Source: Ulva prolifera (lineage: Eukaryota; Chlorophyta; Ulvophyceae; Ulvales; Ulvaceae). From it: 64,000 nucleotides of DNA. The DNA lies in contig CM041200.1 of the NCBI GenBank assembly GCA_023078555.1, forward strand, positions 5,112,936-5,176,935, in the 5' to 3' direction. Below are positions 35,576 to 50,100 of this stretch, piece by piece. The notes under the pieces are model-generated. The model searched no databases. It was not told where the DNA came from and saw nothing but the letters and a program-made list of their open reading frames with translations. Within the stretch, counting starts at the first letter, position 1; each line of letters opens with the position of its first letter. The translations under genes were made by a program, and so were the position numbers.

Positions 35576-37359
35576 ATAACACCAACAACACCAACGCCAC
35601 CATGATATCAAGTCGATGGATGCCGCACTAGTACTGTAGGTCGCTCTCCTGGTGTGCGTACGTCAGGCCGCTGGTATGCTTAAGCTTGCTCGTTGCCCGG
35701 GTCTGGCGGTGCTACCGGCCACTCCGGCTGTGTCCTTGTAACACGGTCGGTGAAACATGTCCGCAGCTGTGTACGCCACGTGGCAGCTAGCGTAAACATC
35801 CAACGTACACCCGGCCCCAATGCATGCACGGCGGGAGATGTACATCCATGGCGTGTCGAACCCGCACACGGCGCCCAGTCACAGCATGACATACACCCAC
35901 CGAACACGCACCCGTACGACCCTGCGCAGGGGTCGTTTTGTGTGAGGGCCCGGGGCTGCGAGTGTTTGTGGCTGGTGAACGGGCGGGTGGCGTGGGTGTG
36001 AGGCCATCTTGCTGTGCTCGACAGCCGTGGTCAGGTGCGACGCGCGTCGGCGTCCGCTGTGTTTGGTGGCCTCGGTGTGCTGTGCTGTGCTGTGCTGTGC
36101 TTGTGCGTTACTCTGGCAATGCAACCTAGGCCTCTCCCACTTTCAAAGTTGTCGGTGTAACAGTCACCCTCAGGCACACATGCATGCATCCCCACCTGTA
36201 CCCCCGGGAAGCTGCACACGCGCACAACGCCCCCGCCACCTCCATGCGGCCGATGTGGCCCTACCCTACCCGAGCGCCCGGCTGCCGCCGGCCCCTCAAG
36301 AAGCAGGGGGCCCCCCGACCCTCCCACCCGTCCCAGAACAAACACTCACGGACAAACAGGGCCGACCTAGCAACGCCGCCATAAACCAGCACGGCCAAGC
36401 AGAAGCACATTCTAGCTCATCCGGAGGTGTTGATGTCCTCTTCGGGACAGCAGTTAAACTAGGTTTACTTTACACTCAAGCCGCAGTGCGCGCAGCGGTG
36501 TGGCGGGGCTGAGCCCGGGCGTGCCGGCCACAGGCGAAGTCGGCCGCAATCACGGCGGTCGGCAGCCGGCAGAGCAGCGCCGCCCGGAGCGAGAGGCCAG
36601 CGAGAGGAGGTGCAGTGCGGAGGTGCTGTGCAGTCTAGTGCGCTGTGTGCATAACATGCATGTGCATGCATAGGTTTGACTAGGTCCGTGTTGAGCATCA
36701 TGGCAGTCGGGTATCATCATGGCATCTAGGTAGACTGTAGCAGGTGGACACTATCGTGCTCACTGAGCTCCCGCTGTCATGAGAGGTTATGGCCCCGTAA
36801 CGCTTTCACTGTGCCAGAATTGAGCGTCGACGTTAACCAGTACATGCTCGGGTTCGAGCTCACGCTGCGCCGCGCTCCCGGCAGAGTCCAAGTTGCAAAC
36901 TGCGGTTAACGACAGAAGACATGTACAATCTTGCATTGCGGCCTCGGAGAACAGCTAGCCGAGCGAGGGCAGCGCGACACCCTGCAGCACCGCGTGCAAG
37001 CCTGATGAGGAATGCAACAACGGCTGGGCCAACCCGCCCGTACATCTCGTGCGTGCAGTGCTGTGCGCCATATGTGGCCACTGGTGTCCGCTGATGCGCA
37101 CCAGCCCACCCTGCGGCTGCCACGTTTGGAGCCCCGGCGGGCGCTCGTTTGTGGTACCCCGGCCAACCGCGGGCTGGTGCACCCCACCCCGGCCATCTGT
37201 GATCCACCATGTGCATAGCCAGTGGTCAGTGTTCTGCTCAGAAGAAGATGCTCTGACTGCATCACCATACCGGTGCTTTCAGCGCGTGATGCTGACATCA
37301 TATTGCCGCATGCATGATGCAAACCGGCATGCCTTGTGCATGCAGTGTAGATGGCAACT

Positions 37360-38110
37360 GCTTGGTTCAGGATGCATGCGGCTGAGTGGTCAATACGGAT
37401 TCAAGGTTTGGACTGATAGCTGTCAGCAGCCATCTTGCCACTCCCTTGTGAAGAGTGGTCCACCCTTGGTCGTGTGCACAGCCCTGCTGAAGATGCTGTC
37501 AAAGCTGGGGATGCTGAGTTTCTGTGTGCTGTGTCCGCCCGTGGTCGTGGGGGCATGGCATGATGCCCAATTGTTCATGTGCTTTGTCACATGACACGTT
37601 GAGAAAGCAATTTAGATCATTGCGGACGAGCGAAGGTTGCCTGAACCTGCTGAAACACCTTCAAACGTCAGCTATGCTGCTGTGGTACGTGTATGGGGAC
37701 CACCGCATGGAGCAAGGCACGCCGCAGCGATTGTTGCAATAAGTTGCCGCGCCTGCCACCAATGTTTGGAGCACAGATCGCACGAAGCAATAACAGCACC
37801 ATGGATATGACGTGTAGCGCTGCAGGGGCGATCAGATCGGAGAACTGGTGGCGGCACGTATGGGTGGGTGCTGAAGACGATCACACCGCAAGTCCGTTGA
37901 CCACCACAACACCGGGTGCAGTGTGACATCTGCAGATTGGCGACGCAGGATGTGTTCATCAAGGCTCTCCTCACAACGTCAGAATTCTGTGGAAGATTTA
38001 CGGCATACACCAAAGTGCCGACCACTTATTAGAGTCTGCCGAAGGCAGTGCCTTGAGTGAACAAGGCCTGCCCCTACAGGGCATTGTGCCATAAATGCTT
38101 CAACACAGCT
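37360..38110 (+). pseudogene. Possible relic of a piggyBac-like transposase
   Basis: On the plus strand GQYGFKVWTD near 37395 resembles the KYGxKxW motif of piggyBac-family transposases. About 690 bases on, ALCHKCFNTAAHG near 38085 resembles the C-terminal LCxxCFxxyH zinc-binding end. Order and spacing fit, but the frame between them is interrupted and the catalytic region is not recognisable. This may be chance. Confidence 0.2.
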
Positions 38111-38530
38111 GCCCATGGAAAAGAAGGCACGACAGTCCATGACAGATGCACTCTGCGACAACATCGTACCACTACACCATTCACAGTAACCCCACATGAT
38201 GATCCCAAACGATCAACGTTACAGGTCACCCATGCCAGTGACCGCGCCAAATGCATGCCCCCTTCACCTGCCTCAGTCTGCAGGCTATCACATTTCCGTG
38301 CTCCCCTGAAAATGGAACGCCAAATAAGCGTTTGAGCACCTTAAAAGTATCACGATGCCCCAAAGGATCCAGCTACATGGTCGTTCTTGGCTGTCGAGGT
38401 GGTAAGTGGCTGTGCCTCGGACCACCACTGCTGCTCATTGACACTGCTTGCATGACGATCAGACCCCATGTGCAGCATCTAGCTACACGGACAGGCCTGA
38501 TGCCCTTGGGGTGATTGAAGAACACGTTGA

Positions 38531-38535
38531 TTACA
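38531..38535 (-). terminator. Candidate TGTAA poly(A) signal of UBC13
   Basis: On the minus strand TGTAA occurs about 70 bases after the UBC13 stop codon. Confidence 0.35.
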
Positions 38536-38605
38536 TGAGTTACTGAATGCAACGACCTACCTGTCAAATTTGCGGCTAGTGGCAACACATGATCCCCACA
38601 CTCGT

Positions 38606-39058
38606 CTATGTGTGAGCATATCTCTGTGTCCACTCCCGCGCCACTTTTAAAGCATCTGCCTCATTGGTCTTCCAGTGTTTGGCCACATCTTCAGCCAAAG
38701 GATCGTCGGGATTTGGTGCACTGAGCAGTGCTTGGATAGAGATGAGCACAGTACGAATTTGAAGTGCGGGTGACCATTTGTCTTTCAGGATGTCAAGACA
38801 AATTCGTCCGAGCTTGTCTATGTTGGGGTGGTAGATGCGTGTCAGGAATCGGACTTTGGGAGCTGCCATGGGGTAGTCCTCCGGGAGGAATAGTTCGAGC
38901 TTGAATACCCCCCCTTCATACGCCGAGGATTGAGGCCCCAGAATCATTACATTGAAGTGTCTCAAATTGTCTTCCGATGGGGATGCACTGATCCCAGGTG
39001 CTGGCTCATTTACAAGACGTTGCGTCTCTTTGATGATGCGTCTAGGAAGCTGAGCCAT
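38606..39058 (-). CDS. UBC13: Ubiquitin-conjugating enzyme E2 UBC13/UBE2N, intronless (150 aa)
   Basis: E2 that builds Lys63-linked ubiquitin chains together with a UEV partner, in DNA-damage tolerance and signalling. The sequence is near-identical in pattern to plant and animal UBC13: [32 protein letters not shown], the HPN tripeptide, and [20 protein letters not shown] with catalytic Cys87, ending [18 protein letters not shown]. Length and numbering equal the human protein almost exactly. The start is the second Met of the open frame, giving MAQLPRR as in the family. No intron interrupts the coding region, although plant UBC13 genes have several; retroposition is possible. No UEV gene is visible in the window. 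Confidence 0.96.
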   Translation of the reverse strand: MAQLPRRIIKETQRLVNEPAPGISASPSEDNLRHFNVMILGPQSSAYEGGVFKLELFLPEDYPMAAPKVRFLTRIYHPNIDKLGRICLDILKDKWSPALQIRTVLISIQALLSAPNPDDPLAEDVAKHWKTNEADALKVAREWTQRYAHT

Positions 39059-40532
39059 GCTGAGCGAAAAAGGTGCCTTAAACTTCACTGAACTTGCGAA
39101 CCGGAAGCGCCACTTGCGACGCTAACGTGGCAAATATCTGCCCCTGTGCACACATATCCATGTCATATGTTTTCATAGCTCCGGACAACGGCCATCGGCT
39201 ATTGCATATGCACAAGCGGAGCTCCAGGATGTCGCGTGCGAGCAATTCCAATGACCATGCGCTTCTTGAAAGAGCGACCTTGGTCAGACAGTCAAAGTAA
39301 GATACAGTCAGCAACAACCACGCCTGCTGAATGATACTTGGAGCTGCTTCCTTCTGCTGCATCGACTGCGCACCTGAAGAAGGATACAAGCGGCCTGCTG
39401 AGCCTGGTCGCAATGATCCCAGACACAAGTCAATCTGAAACGGGTCCTTTGACTTTATGTGATGCGTAGGCAACAAGTTCACGCTCGTTCAGACTGCTGG
39501 ATGCCTTGGAGGTATGAGGCAGCACGTATATGAGCTTTGCTCGTCGCAACAAGTTAAAGTGCAACGCGACACAAAAAATTCTGTGGTACCTGTGGTGAAT
39601 GCTTGAGGTTTCAGCGCGCGTCGTGACTGGGGTGCATGGCTGTAGGACACAGCCGCGATCAACGGGTCAAGGTCCCGCAGTTTCCAGGCGCTGCACCAAC
39701 ACGCTTGCTCACCCGCTGGTGGGCACGCGCTAGGAACCCGAAAGCCTATTTTCGCTCTCAAAACATCCCGGTCGCCGGCCTCGTGTAAATTCACACTCTA
39801 CAGTGATCAGTTTGCACGCCCGTCCGACACCACAGCTTGGGCATGGGTTAGTCAAACGCCACACCGTCAAAACAGCTGCCCCCCTGATTGATCCTCTCGA
39901 ATTAGACGTGGCTCTTCCATGTTCTAGGCCCATGTGTCAAGAAGCAAAAGTTTTGTTGCTTGGTGCATCTTGCTGGAATTTGCTCATATGCACACTCTCG
40001 ACAAGCTACACGATCACTGAAAGGCCTGCGTGTGCCAAACGGCATGCAGATAATGCTGCAGGTCAAAGCTGGAGCCACATATGCAGCCTGGTGCCTGGCG
40101 TCACCGTGGGTTATGTCAGTCAGGGCGCTGCATGCCAGCAACCAACGTTGCGCAGATCGCAAAACGTGTGTGAATGCGGGCAACAGCTTTTATGAAACAT
40201 TGAGGTTCCGTACCGGCCCTGGGGCAGCGTTGGTCAGCTGTTGTTCGGCTGCAGCTTCTTGCCATTCACACACATAGTGGCACTGGGTATTCGCCAGATG
40301 AATGCAGCCTGAATCGATGCCCTCTGAGTTTATTTACACTGGGATACGTTTATCTGAAGCCTGACGTACGAGTATTTCTTGGAGTGTCAGCACTGCCTAT
40401 GTGTAGTAGTCAGCAGTACATGACTACAACACACCGTGACACCAGAGGACCATCAAACCTGTCAGCGGAACTAATACCAAACTGGACCTCATTGAGCGGT
40501 GATTCGCTGTAGCAGAGAGTGGTTACGAATCC
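39059..40532. other. Intergenic region between UBC13 and gyrase B
   Basis: No supported gene. An open frame of 134 codons at 39078-39482 (minus) runs into the UBC13 5' region, but its sequence matches no family I recognise and may be UTR or chance. Confidence 0.45.
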
Positions 40533-43643
<3,111 letters not shown>

Positions 43644-44378
43644 GACTCAATTCCCTGAACTACGCAACACGTACGGCGATGGAAACCTGGCATACATGTA
43701 CGCTACCCTGAGGCCCGTGACAGATCTGCTTGGCTTTCGCATCGATGCTTCGGCTTACGAAACTCGTGGCACCCTTGTCACCACGCTGTTTGAACTGATC
43801 AGCTGCACGAAGTGGCTCGCCGTCCCGTCTTCTACACCCGAAGGACACAGTCTGGCAGAAACCCATCGACACGTGTAGGTCCAAATTGGTGGCGTCTGGC
43901 TTCTCAGAGTTTTTTGTAGCCCCCAGGGCAGCAGCGAATCCATGAAGTATTGAAAAGTCGCTTAGCACGCCCTTGGCGACGTCACACCACAACGCCGTTG
44001 CCGATCGGCGAGTTCACATACGAGAATGCCTCCAGAAACAGCAGGCATACACCATGGTCTTCTGTGAGGCTGTGACGGTCGACTGATAGCCAGGCGTTCG
44101 CAGGCGTGATGCTGACGCAGCTTGCATGTTTCTCGGACACGCTCACAGATCCCCGGTCAAAGCCTTCGCAGGGCCAGTCTCTACCGTTCAGTACCGAAGG
44201 TCGTCATCTCGAAGGAAACATCTTGTCATGTCAAGCTCACCTCGGTGGACCTCGAATGACGCGAAGGACTACCTCGCACAAGGCACGTCCCACCCCCCGG
44301 AGTCGTCGCCACGGCGTAGCACTGCATGGGGATCAGACGGGGCACTGAATAGAGAGCCCAGGTGCAGATCGGCTATGG
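43644..44378. other. Divergent intergenic region, gyrase B and pseudouridine synthase
   Basis: About 735 bases between start codons. No exon is recognised; the first exon of the pseudouridine synthase may extend upstream of 44379. Confidence 0.45.
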
Positions 44379-46286
44379 ATGAGCGTGTCGAAGTTTATGG
44401 GCAGTGTGATCGCTGGTGACGCTACCTGGCAGCTCCTGAGCGACGACTGCAACGAAGTACCGGCCCCCAAAACTTCGTGGTCATCGCAAGCAACCGGCAC
44501 GGATCCACGCAGGGGCTCAAATCCATCAGATCCTTCTGAGAAAGCTGTGGAAGCCACAATGTCCAAACAACGCGGCAAGAAGGTGCGGCAAGAGCGGCTG
44601 CTAGAGGTGACCGTGCCATGGCGTGGGCAACGCCATGCAGCACTGTGTGGTCCTGTTTGCCAGAGACTCATCCCCTTCAACTCCGCTCGTGCCAGCACCG
44701 CAGGATAGAAAGACATACAAGTTGACAATCGCTTACGCTGGGCATGCATTCCATGGCTGGGCATGGCAGCCTGACGAGGTATGCCCCATCAGCTGGGCAA
44801 CTGTTGCTTCTCATACGAGTGGGAACGAGATCATAATCAGCGCTGTGTGCATTCCTCAACAACGCTGAGGCCGTGCAGGGCCACATAAGCACCAGCGAGG
44901 AGCTCAGGCGGCGACTCAGAACCGTGTTTCCACCTCCAAACGCTCTTGTTCTGGAATCTGCTGGCAGAACTGATAGCAGCGTGCATGGACACTGCCATGT
45001 GGCATCCTTCTACTCTTGGGACGCCGTCTCCCCGGAAGCCGTATGTCAGGTGCCTGCTCCGAAATTAATTTGAGGTTGGGAATGCTGCCTCAGGTGCCTG
45101 TGGCTATCTTGCATCACTCACACATGTCGCACGCACTGCATGAACCCTCTACAGGAATATCCTGAGCTTGCGTGCGTCACTTGCCTGGAAAGCCACAGTT
45201 GCAGTGCAAGAGTTGCTATGGGGGCAGCCTGTGCGGGTGAGTTGCGGGACCGCAGCCCGAGCAAAAGGACCTCGGGCGGCACATGATGCAGCTGCTGCCG
45301 CCCGTGATGGCTGAGTATCTACGCCACTATGCCGCCTCTCTGGGAGGACGCATGCGTCTCTGACCAGGCTGCAGTCCCTGGCAGCTGACACGCTGGCTCG
45401 TGCAGCTGCTGCCGTTCTGGTGTACACATACTATCAGGCCTGATACTTTTGCGGATTTCCTGCTCATGGATGAGTGACAGTCTGTATGGTTTACTGCGTG
45501 TGAAGGGGTCTGATTGTGCTCTTCCTGCAGGCAATCAATCAGCCACAGCCACTTCCGGGCGACCCGGCTCATCCTGCGCGTCTCCCAGATAGCCTACGCT
45601 GCATCTCCTGCCAGGTTGTTCCTCGAAGCTTTCATGCTACCTTTGCTTGCCAGTGGCGGCGATACATGTACCTGCTGCCTCTCACCGAGGAGGATGCTAA
45701 TCACTACCGGCTGCACCGTCAGAGCGATCAAGTAAGCACGTCGCACAACAGCAAAGCAACCAACGGCAGCTCTGAGCCAGAATGGACAGCAATCGCAGAA
45801 GGTGTTCACAGTGTGCTCAGCTGGCTACAGGGGCAGCAGCTTGATTACTACGCGTTCGGGAGGTCCACACCCAAAGGCCGCAACTCTGTCTGCACGATGC
45901 TCCATGCATCCGCCAAGCTGTTGTACATGCCTCAACCTCTAGATGCTCCGGCGTCATGGAAGGCTGCTGTGTGTTTGCGTAGCAGCACCTCAGGTGACAA
46001 AGATGAATTTGATACTCTTTTTCAATCTGAGGCAGCCAACGCTCCCAGCAACCAGAGAGTGCCTGTAGTCTGCATTCAACTTATAGCAGATCGCTATTTA
46101 CGGCGGATGGTGCGCACACTTGTTGCCACGGCGGTGATGAGTGCAATTTGGGATGAGCCTACCCGACTGAAGGATGCCCTCCATTCACGGGACCGCCGCG
46201 ACACTGCTTACTCAGCTCCAGCCACGGGACTATGCTTCACAGGAGCAGGCTATGATGGCCAGCCCCCAACTCCACTGGACATCTAG
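44379..46286 (+). CDS. TruA-family tRNA pseudouridine synthase (4 exons, 409 aa)
   Basis: Converts uridine to pseudouridine in the tRNA anticodon arm or related sites. Exons are 44379-44606, 44704-44778, 44870-45040 and 45531-46286, all in phase 0. Exon 1 encodes a weakly conserved Ser/Arg-rich leader. Exon 2 holds KLTIAYAGHAFHGWAWQPDE. Exon 3 begins AVQGHISTSEEL and carries the catalytic AGRTDSSVHGH, with Asp136 as nucleophile. Exon 4 holds FHATFACQWRRYMYLLPL and the C-terminal RYLRRMVRTLVATAVM. The usual AGRTDAGVHA is altered to DSSVHG, an accepted variant in plants. The leader could target an organelle, but this is not clear, and an earlier start is possible. A TGTAA lies 56 bases after the stop. 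Confidence 0.9.
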
Positions 46287-47101
46287 CCAGCGTGATCTCA
46301 TGTACAGCAGCATTTCTGAGAGCTTTCGACCCCGGCAGACATGTAACTATTCTGAATACGCTTTACAATATCCAATCGTTCATCCGGGTGACTCGGAACA
46401 CGTTAGGGACGGCGAGGCATCACTCTTCTGCAGCGTTTGGACCCAGAATGTATACCCATGATCCATACGCTTGGCATTTGTGGTTGAAGATAGAGAGTGT
46501 TGAACTACCTGACACCATCGCCAACAGCTGTGTAAAAAGCTGCAGTCCTGTGCAGAATCAGCTTTTGTGGACCTGTGGCATCACAAGCACCGCGACTGCA
46601 TGACTACACGACCGTTGTTTCTCCTGTAATGCCACACAGTCTACACTGAAGTTGTTGCCCTGTTGGAGCCCTGCCACAAGTAACCATGCCACAGGCAAAG
46701 CCTGTCTAATGCAATTCTGGCTTCACATACACAATGCCTACCTTCATGTATGCATGCTGTGGTTGATTGGTCTGCTGCAGAAGAGGCCTGCTAAACGATT
46801 CGGTCTGTGATCACACTGCCTCTGGCACGGGTCAGTAAAGCCCTGACATCTGCCAATCCTCAGATACCTGTCCGTTGTGGAAAGGCTACTAAAGCGTAAC
46901 AGCCGGCATCTTTACCTGCACCTGGACATCACGTTGTCAGGGGGGTCACGAATGCCTTCCGAAATCATGCACATTTTGCAATCCAGATACTCAGCGCACC
47001 AGATTGCAGCACTTGCATGTCTCTTGCTGCAGCTGTTTTTGCATGTGTGTTTGCGACGGGAACACTGGCCGAGGCACTGCGGAGCTTGATGACAACGCAT
47101 G
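46287..47101. other. Convergent intergenic region, pseudouridine synthase and LIG6
   Basis: 3' flanks only. A TGTAA at 46342-46346 may end the pseudouridine synthase transcript. No other feature is seen. Confidence 0.5.
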
Positions 47102-50100
47102 CTATGTAGCATCTCTTTTCCGAGTCTGGGCATTGTATAGATCCACGATGTAGTCCCCACCAGATGCATCCTCCGGAGACTTGTCATCCCGGATCTATAA
47201 ATCAGCAAATGTAAAGCATGTGTCATGCAATAACTATCTGCTGCACTGTAAACAGATTGTATGGCCTCAGCCCAAACACTGTGTTCGAGAATCATCTTGC
47301 ATCTTGTAACATGACGAATGGAGTAGCCATCCCTTGCACAGAATGACCTTGAGAAGCTGTATCAGTACCTGAATAAAGCGTGGGAAGCGCAGGGAGCAGC
47401 CTCTCGACTCATGCAGCTTTCCAACAGCTGCTTTGTGGACTGGGGAGAGTGTGATGTCTGCTCCGCGGATCTCCCAGACCTCTACTGCATCAAACCACAC
47501 GTTCGGAGACTCGCCCGTGTTATAGTACGGCTTCGGACCCGGGAGTAGATGCTTGGAGGAAAACCTCTCCTTCGCCGCTGTGTAGAATGCATCCGAGAAG
47601 CCAGACATCACACGGCACACAGACTGAAACTCTTCAGCCTCTGGATCCCAGCAGGCAAGCAGGAACGGAGAGTACCATCCAGCCTTTCGGCCGTTGCCAT
47701 ACCATGCACCGATTGGGACCTGCATTCATATATCATATCATACCATCGTGGCCAAAACCTGCTGTTGTTGAGCAAAAGATGGTTCCGCAATACACAAGCA
47801 AGAGCAGATGTGCACATCGAATGTGATGGACTGGATGGAGCCTTACCAAATCCAGGGAGTCCCTGAGACCCTCGCAGTAGTCTTTCTTCAGCTTCAGCCA
47901 GCTGTCGGAGCGCTTGCTTGGCTGGTATGCGCATCTGGAGTCAAGGAACTTGAGCATGAGCCCCTCAGCCCCAACAGCAAGTGACTGCAGCAACGTCTGC
48001 TCCAACAGTAGCCCTGCTTGCTCAGCCTGCACAGGTACAACATTGATGTGTGCAGCCTCACAGGCAATGAATAAAAAAGCCATACGCCACTTCATGCCGA
48101 GTACTCACCCCACACTGCCTCTTGATTGTGCCCAGCGCTGCATCTGTTGATTCTATGACTTCATCCAGCTCTAGTTTGGGAGCTGCTGTAGGTTCCTCTG
48201 TTTCTATTGTTTGACCCATCTGTTTCTCAGACAGATCTGTGACACTGACACGAGGGTCCTTGTCATCTGCTCCCCCACCTGATACCTCCAGCTCAAAACC
48301 ATTGGCCATCTCCACATACCCGGGCCGTAAGTTCACAAACAGGTCCGATAGCGCCTGCCTCCGTTGCCGGAAGCTGCTTTGCAGCATGCCCTCCCCATCC
48401 AGAAAGAGCAAGTCAAACAGGAACACACAGACGTCAACGCTAACTTGTGCATCCGTGATTCCATTCCGCGCCCTACACAACACGCAAAAGCTCATTGCTG
48501 ATGCTAGCTGATGCCACAACATAGCACACTCAGGATTTCGTTCAAGGGGACATGCGTCGAGGCCACGCTCAATGGCCGGTTGATCTGGGAGGTTACCTTG
48601 TAGAAAGGTCCTGGAAGGCCCGCAGCTTCCCCCCTTTAGCACGATCGACTGCGACCAGCTCAGAGTCCACTATGAAGCTGCGACGAGGCCCTCCGCCTGT
48701 ACCTGGCGGGCCTTCGCTGCCAGGAGGACGAGGAGATGTAGCTGCAAGAATGTTCTGTGCAACGTCTGGAAACATGAGTGTTTTGTCTTCGCAGTTCCTA
48801 CTGAAGATGTGCACCTACAAATAATGACACCCGGTTGGTTCTGTAATTACATTGCCACCTCAATATTTTGATCTTCGCTTGTCTGTACAGGCGACTGGAT
48901 ATCTGCGGCTTCACGGTATTGTAAACCTGTATATTGTGCGCAAAGCTGACAAGTGAGGGAAGGGAAGGCACGTACCACCCCTTCAGCAGACACATGTATC
49001 TGTGCTCGCTGGCCATCATATTTGTATTCGATCAAGGCTGGCTTCCCTGTGATCTGTTCAACGCAGTCGTCCAGGCCGGTAGTGATCTTGGCCAGCATTG
49101 GTTTCAGAGGGACACCTATCGAGGCACCCAGCTGCTTCAGCTGCTCCACGCCACCTCGCAGCACTGCTTTTGCAACCTCTGTTAGACTCGGGCACGAATG
49201 AAAGGCCTCTGTGGCAGCGTCCGCAGCAGCTGCAAGCTCTGACTTGGTGGGGAATCTGCCTCCTGCTTCGAGAACGTGGTTGCACAGCGCAGCCCGACCA
49301 AGGGCAGGAACGACAGACCTCCAGTTGGCACCAACCCGGAGATTCTGAATCAGAGTCCGAACGATGTATTTGACTTCAGGGCCCCTGCAGTTGACTCCTG
49401 ATACCTCAGGATCCTCCACCTTTGCCGCTGTGCAAAGCTCTTTCAATGCATTAAACATCGCGTCCACTCGCGTCGACCAGGTACATACACGACAACACAA
49501 GAGGCACCGACGCTGTTCACAGAAACTGCAAGACTATGGGACACCTTTGCAGGTGTCTACGGAAGATTGCATGTACAAGAAGCACACATGGACATAGGCA
49601 TGACTAGCTGTCATTCAATCGCAGAGGCTCTCTAGCCAGCTTTTGTAATCCGGGCCAGACCCCTGCATGACCCTGACTGCAGCAGCAGGTCTTGCAGGAG
49701 CCATAGCTGAAGTTCAAGGCACACCTGCTGGCGCGGAGGAGCCCTGAGATGATAGACTGCTTGCGCTGGGCGCTTTTGGTTCCTTTGCTCTTGGATATAT
49801 CGTGAAGCTTTGTGAACACCCCACGAGCAGTGAGTGGAGGGTGGGGCACGAGCATTCGCTGCTTGCTCTTGCACTGCTCCGCCACATCCCCCAAATCTCC
49901 GGCTTCGATGTACATACTCGACATGCGCTTGGGGGTGACTCCTGTATGAACTCACAGCGGTATGTGATCTGAGGTTGCTGCCACCCCTGTTGCCATGACT
50001 GGATCTGTACGTGATCTCCTGGGCGGATCTGCTCGGTGCGCATCCACAAGCGCACAGTGCACGCTACATCAGACCATAACGCACAGTCAGCTGCTCCAAT

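Larger units (their letters stand above)
35576..38605. other. Gene-poor region with simple repeats
   Basis: No intact gene was recognised. The contents are a tgtgc pentamer repeated about five times near 36076-36101, a C-rich block on the plus strand at about 36160-36400 similar in texture to those at 470-1015 and 56470-56930, and a possible transposase relic at about 37360-38110. Longer open frames show no family resemblance otherwise. Confidence 0.5.

Noticed and set aside
38074-38256. Minus-strand zinc-finger-like CEWCS...CVEAF reading
   Set aside because: It would lie at the wrong end of any minus-strand transposase, and the spacing of Cys residues does not match a known finger.
39078-39482. 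134-codon frame just upstream of UBC13
   Set aside because: No family resemblance and no start context; it is likely the 5' flank or UTR.
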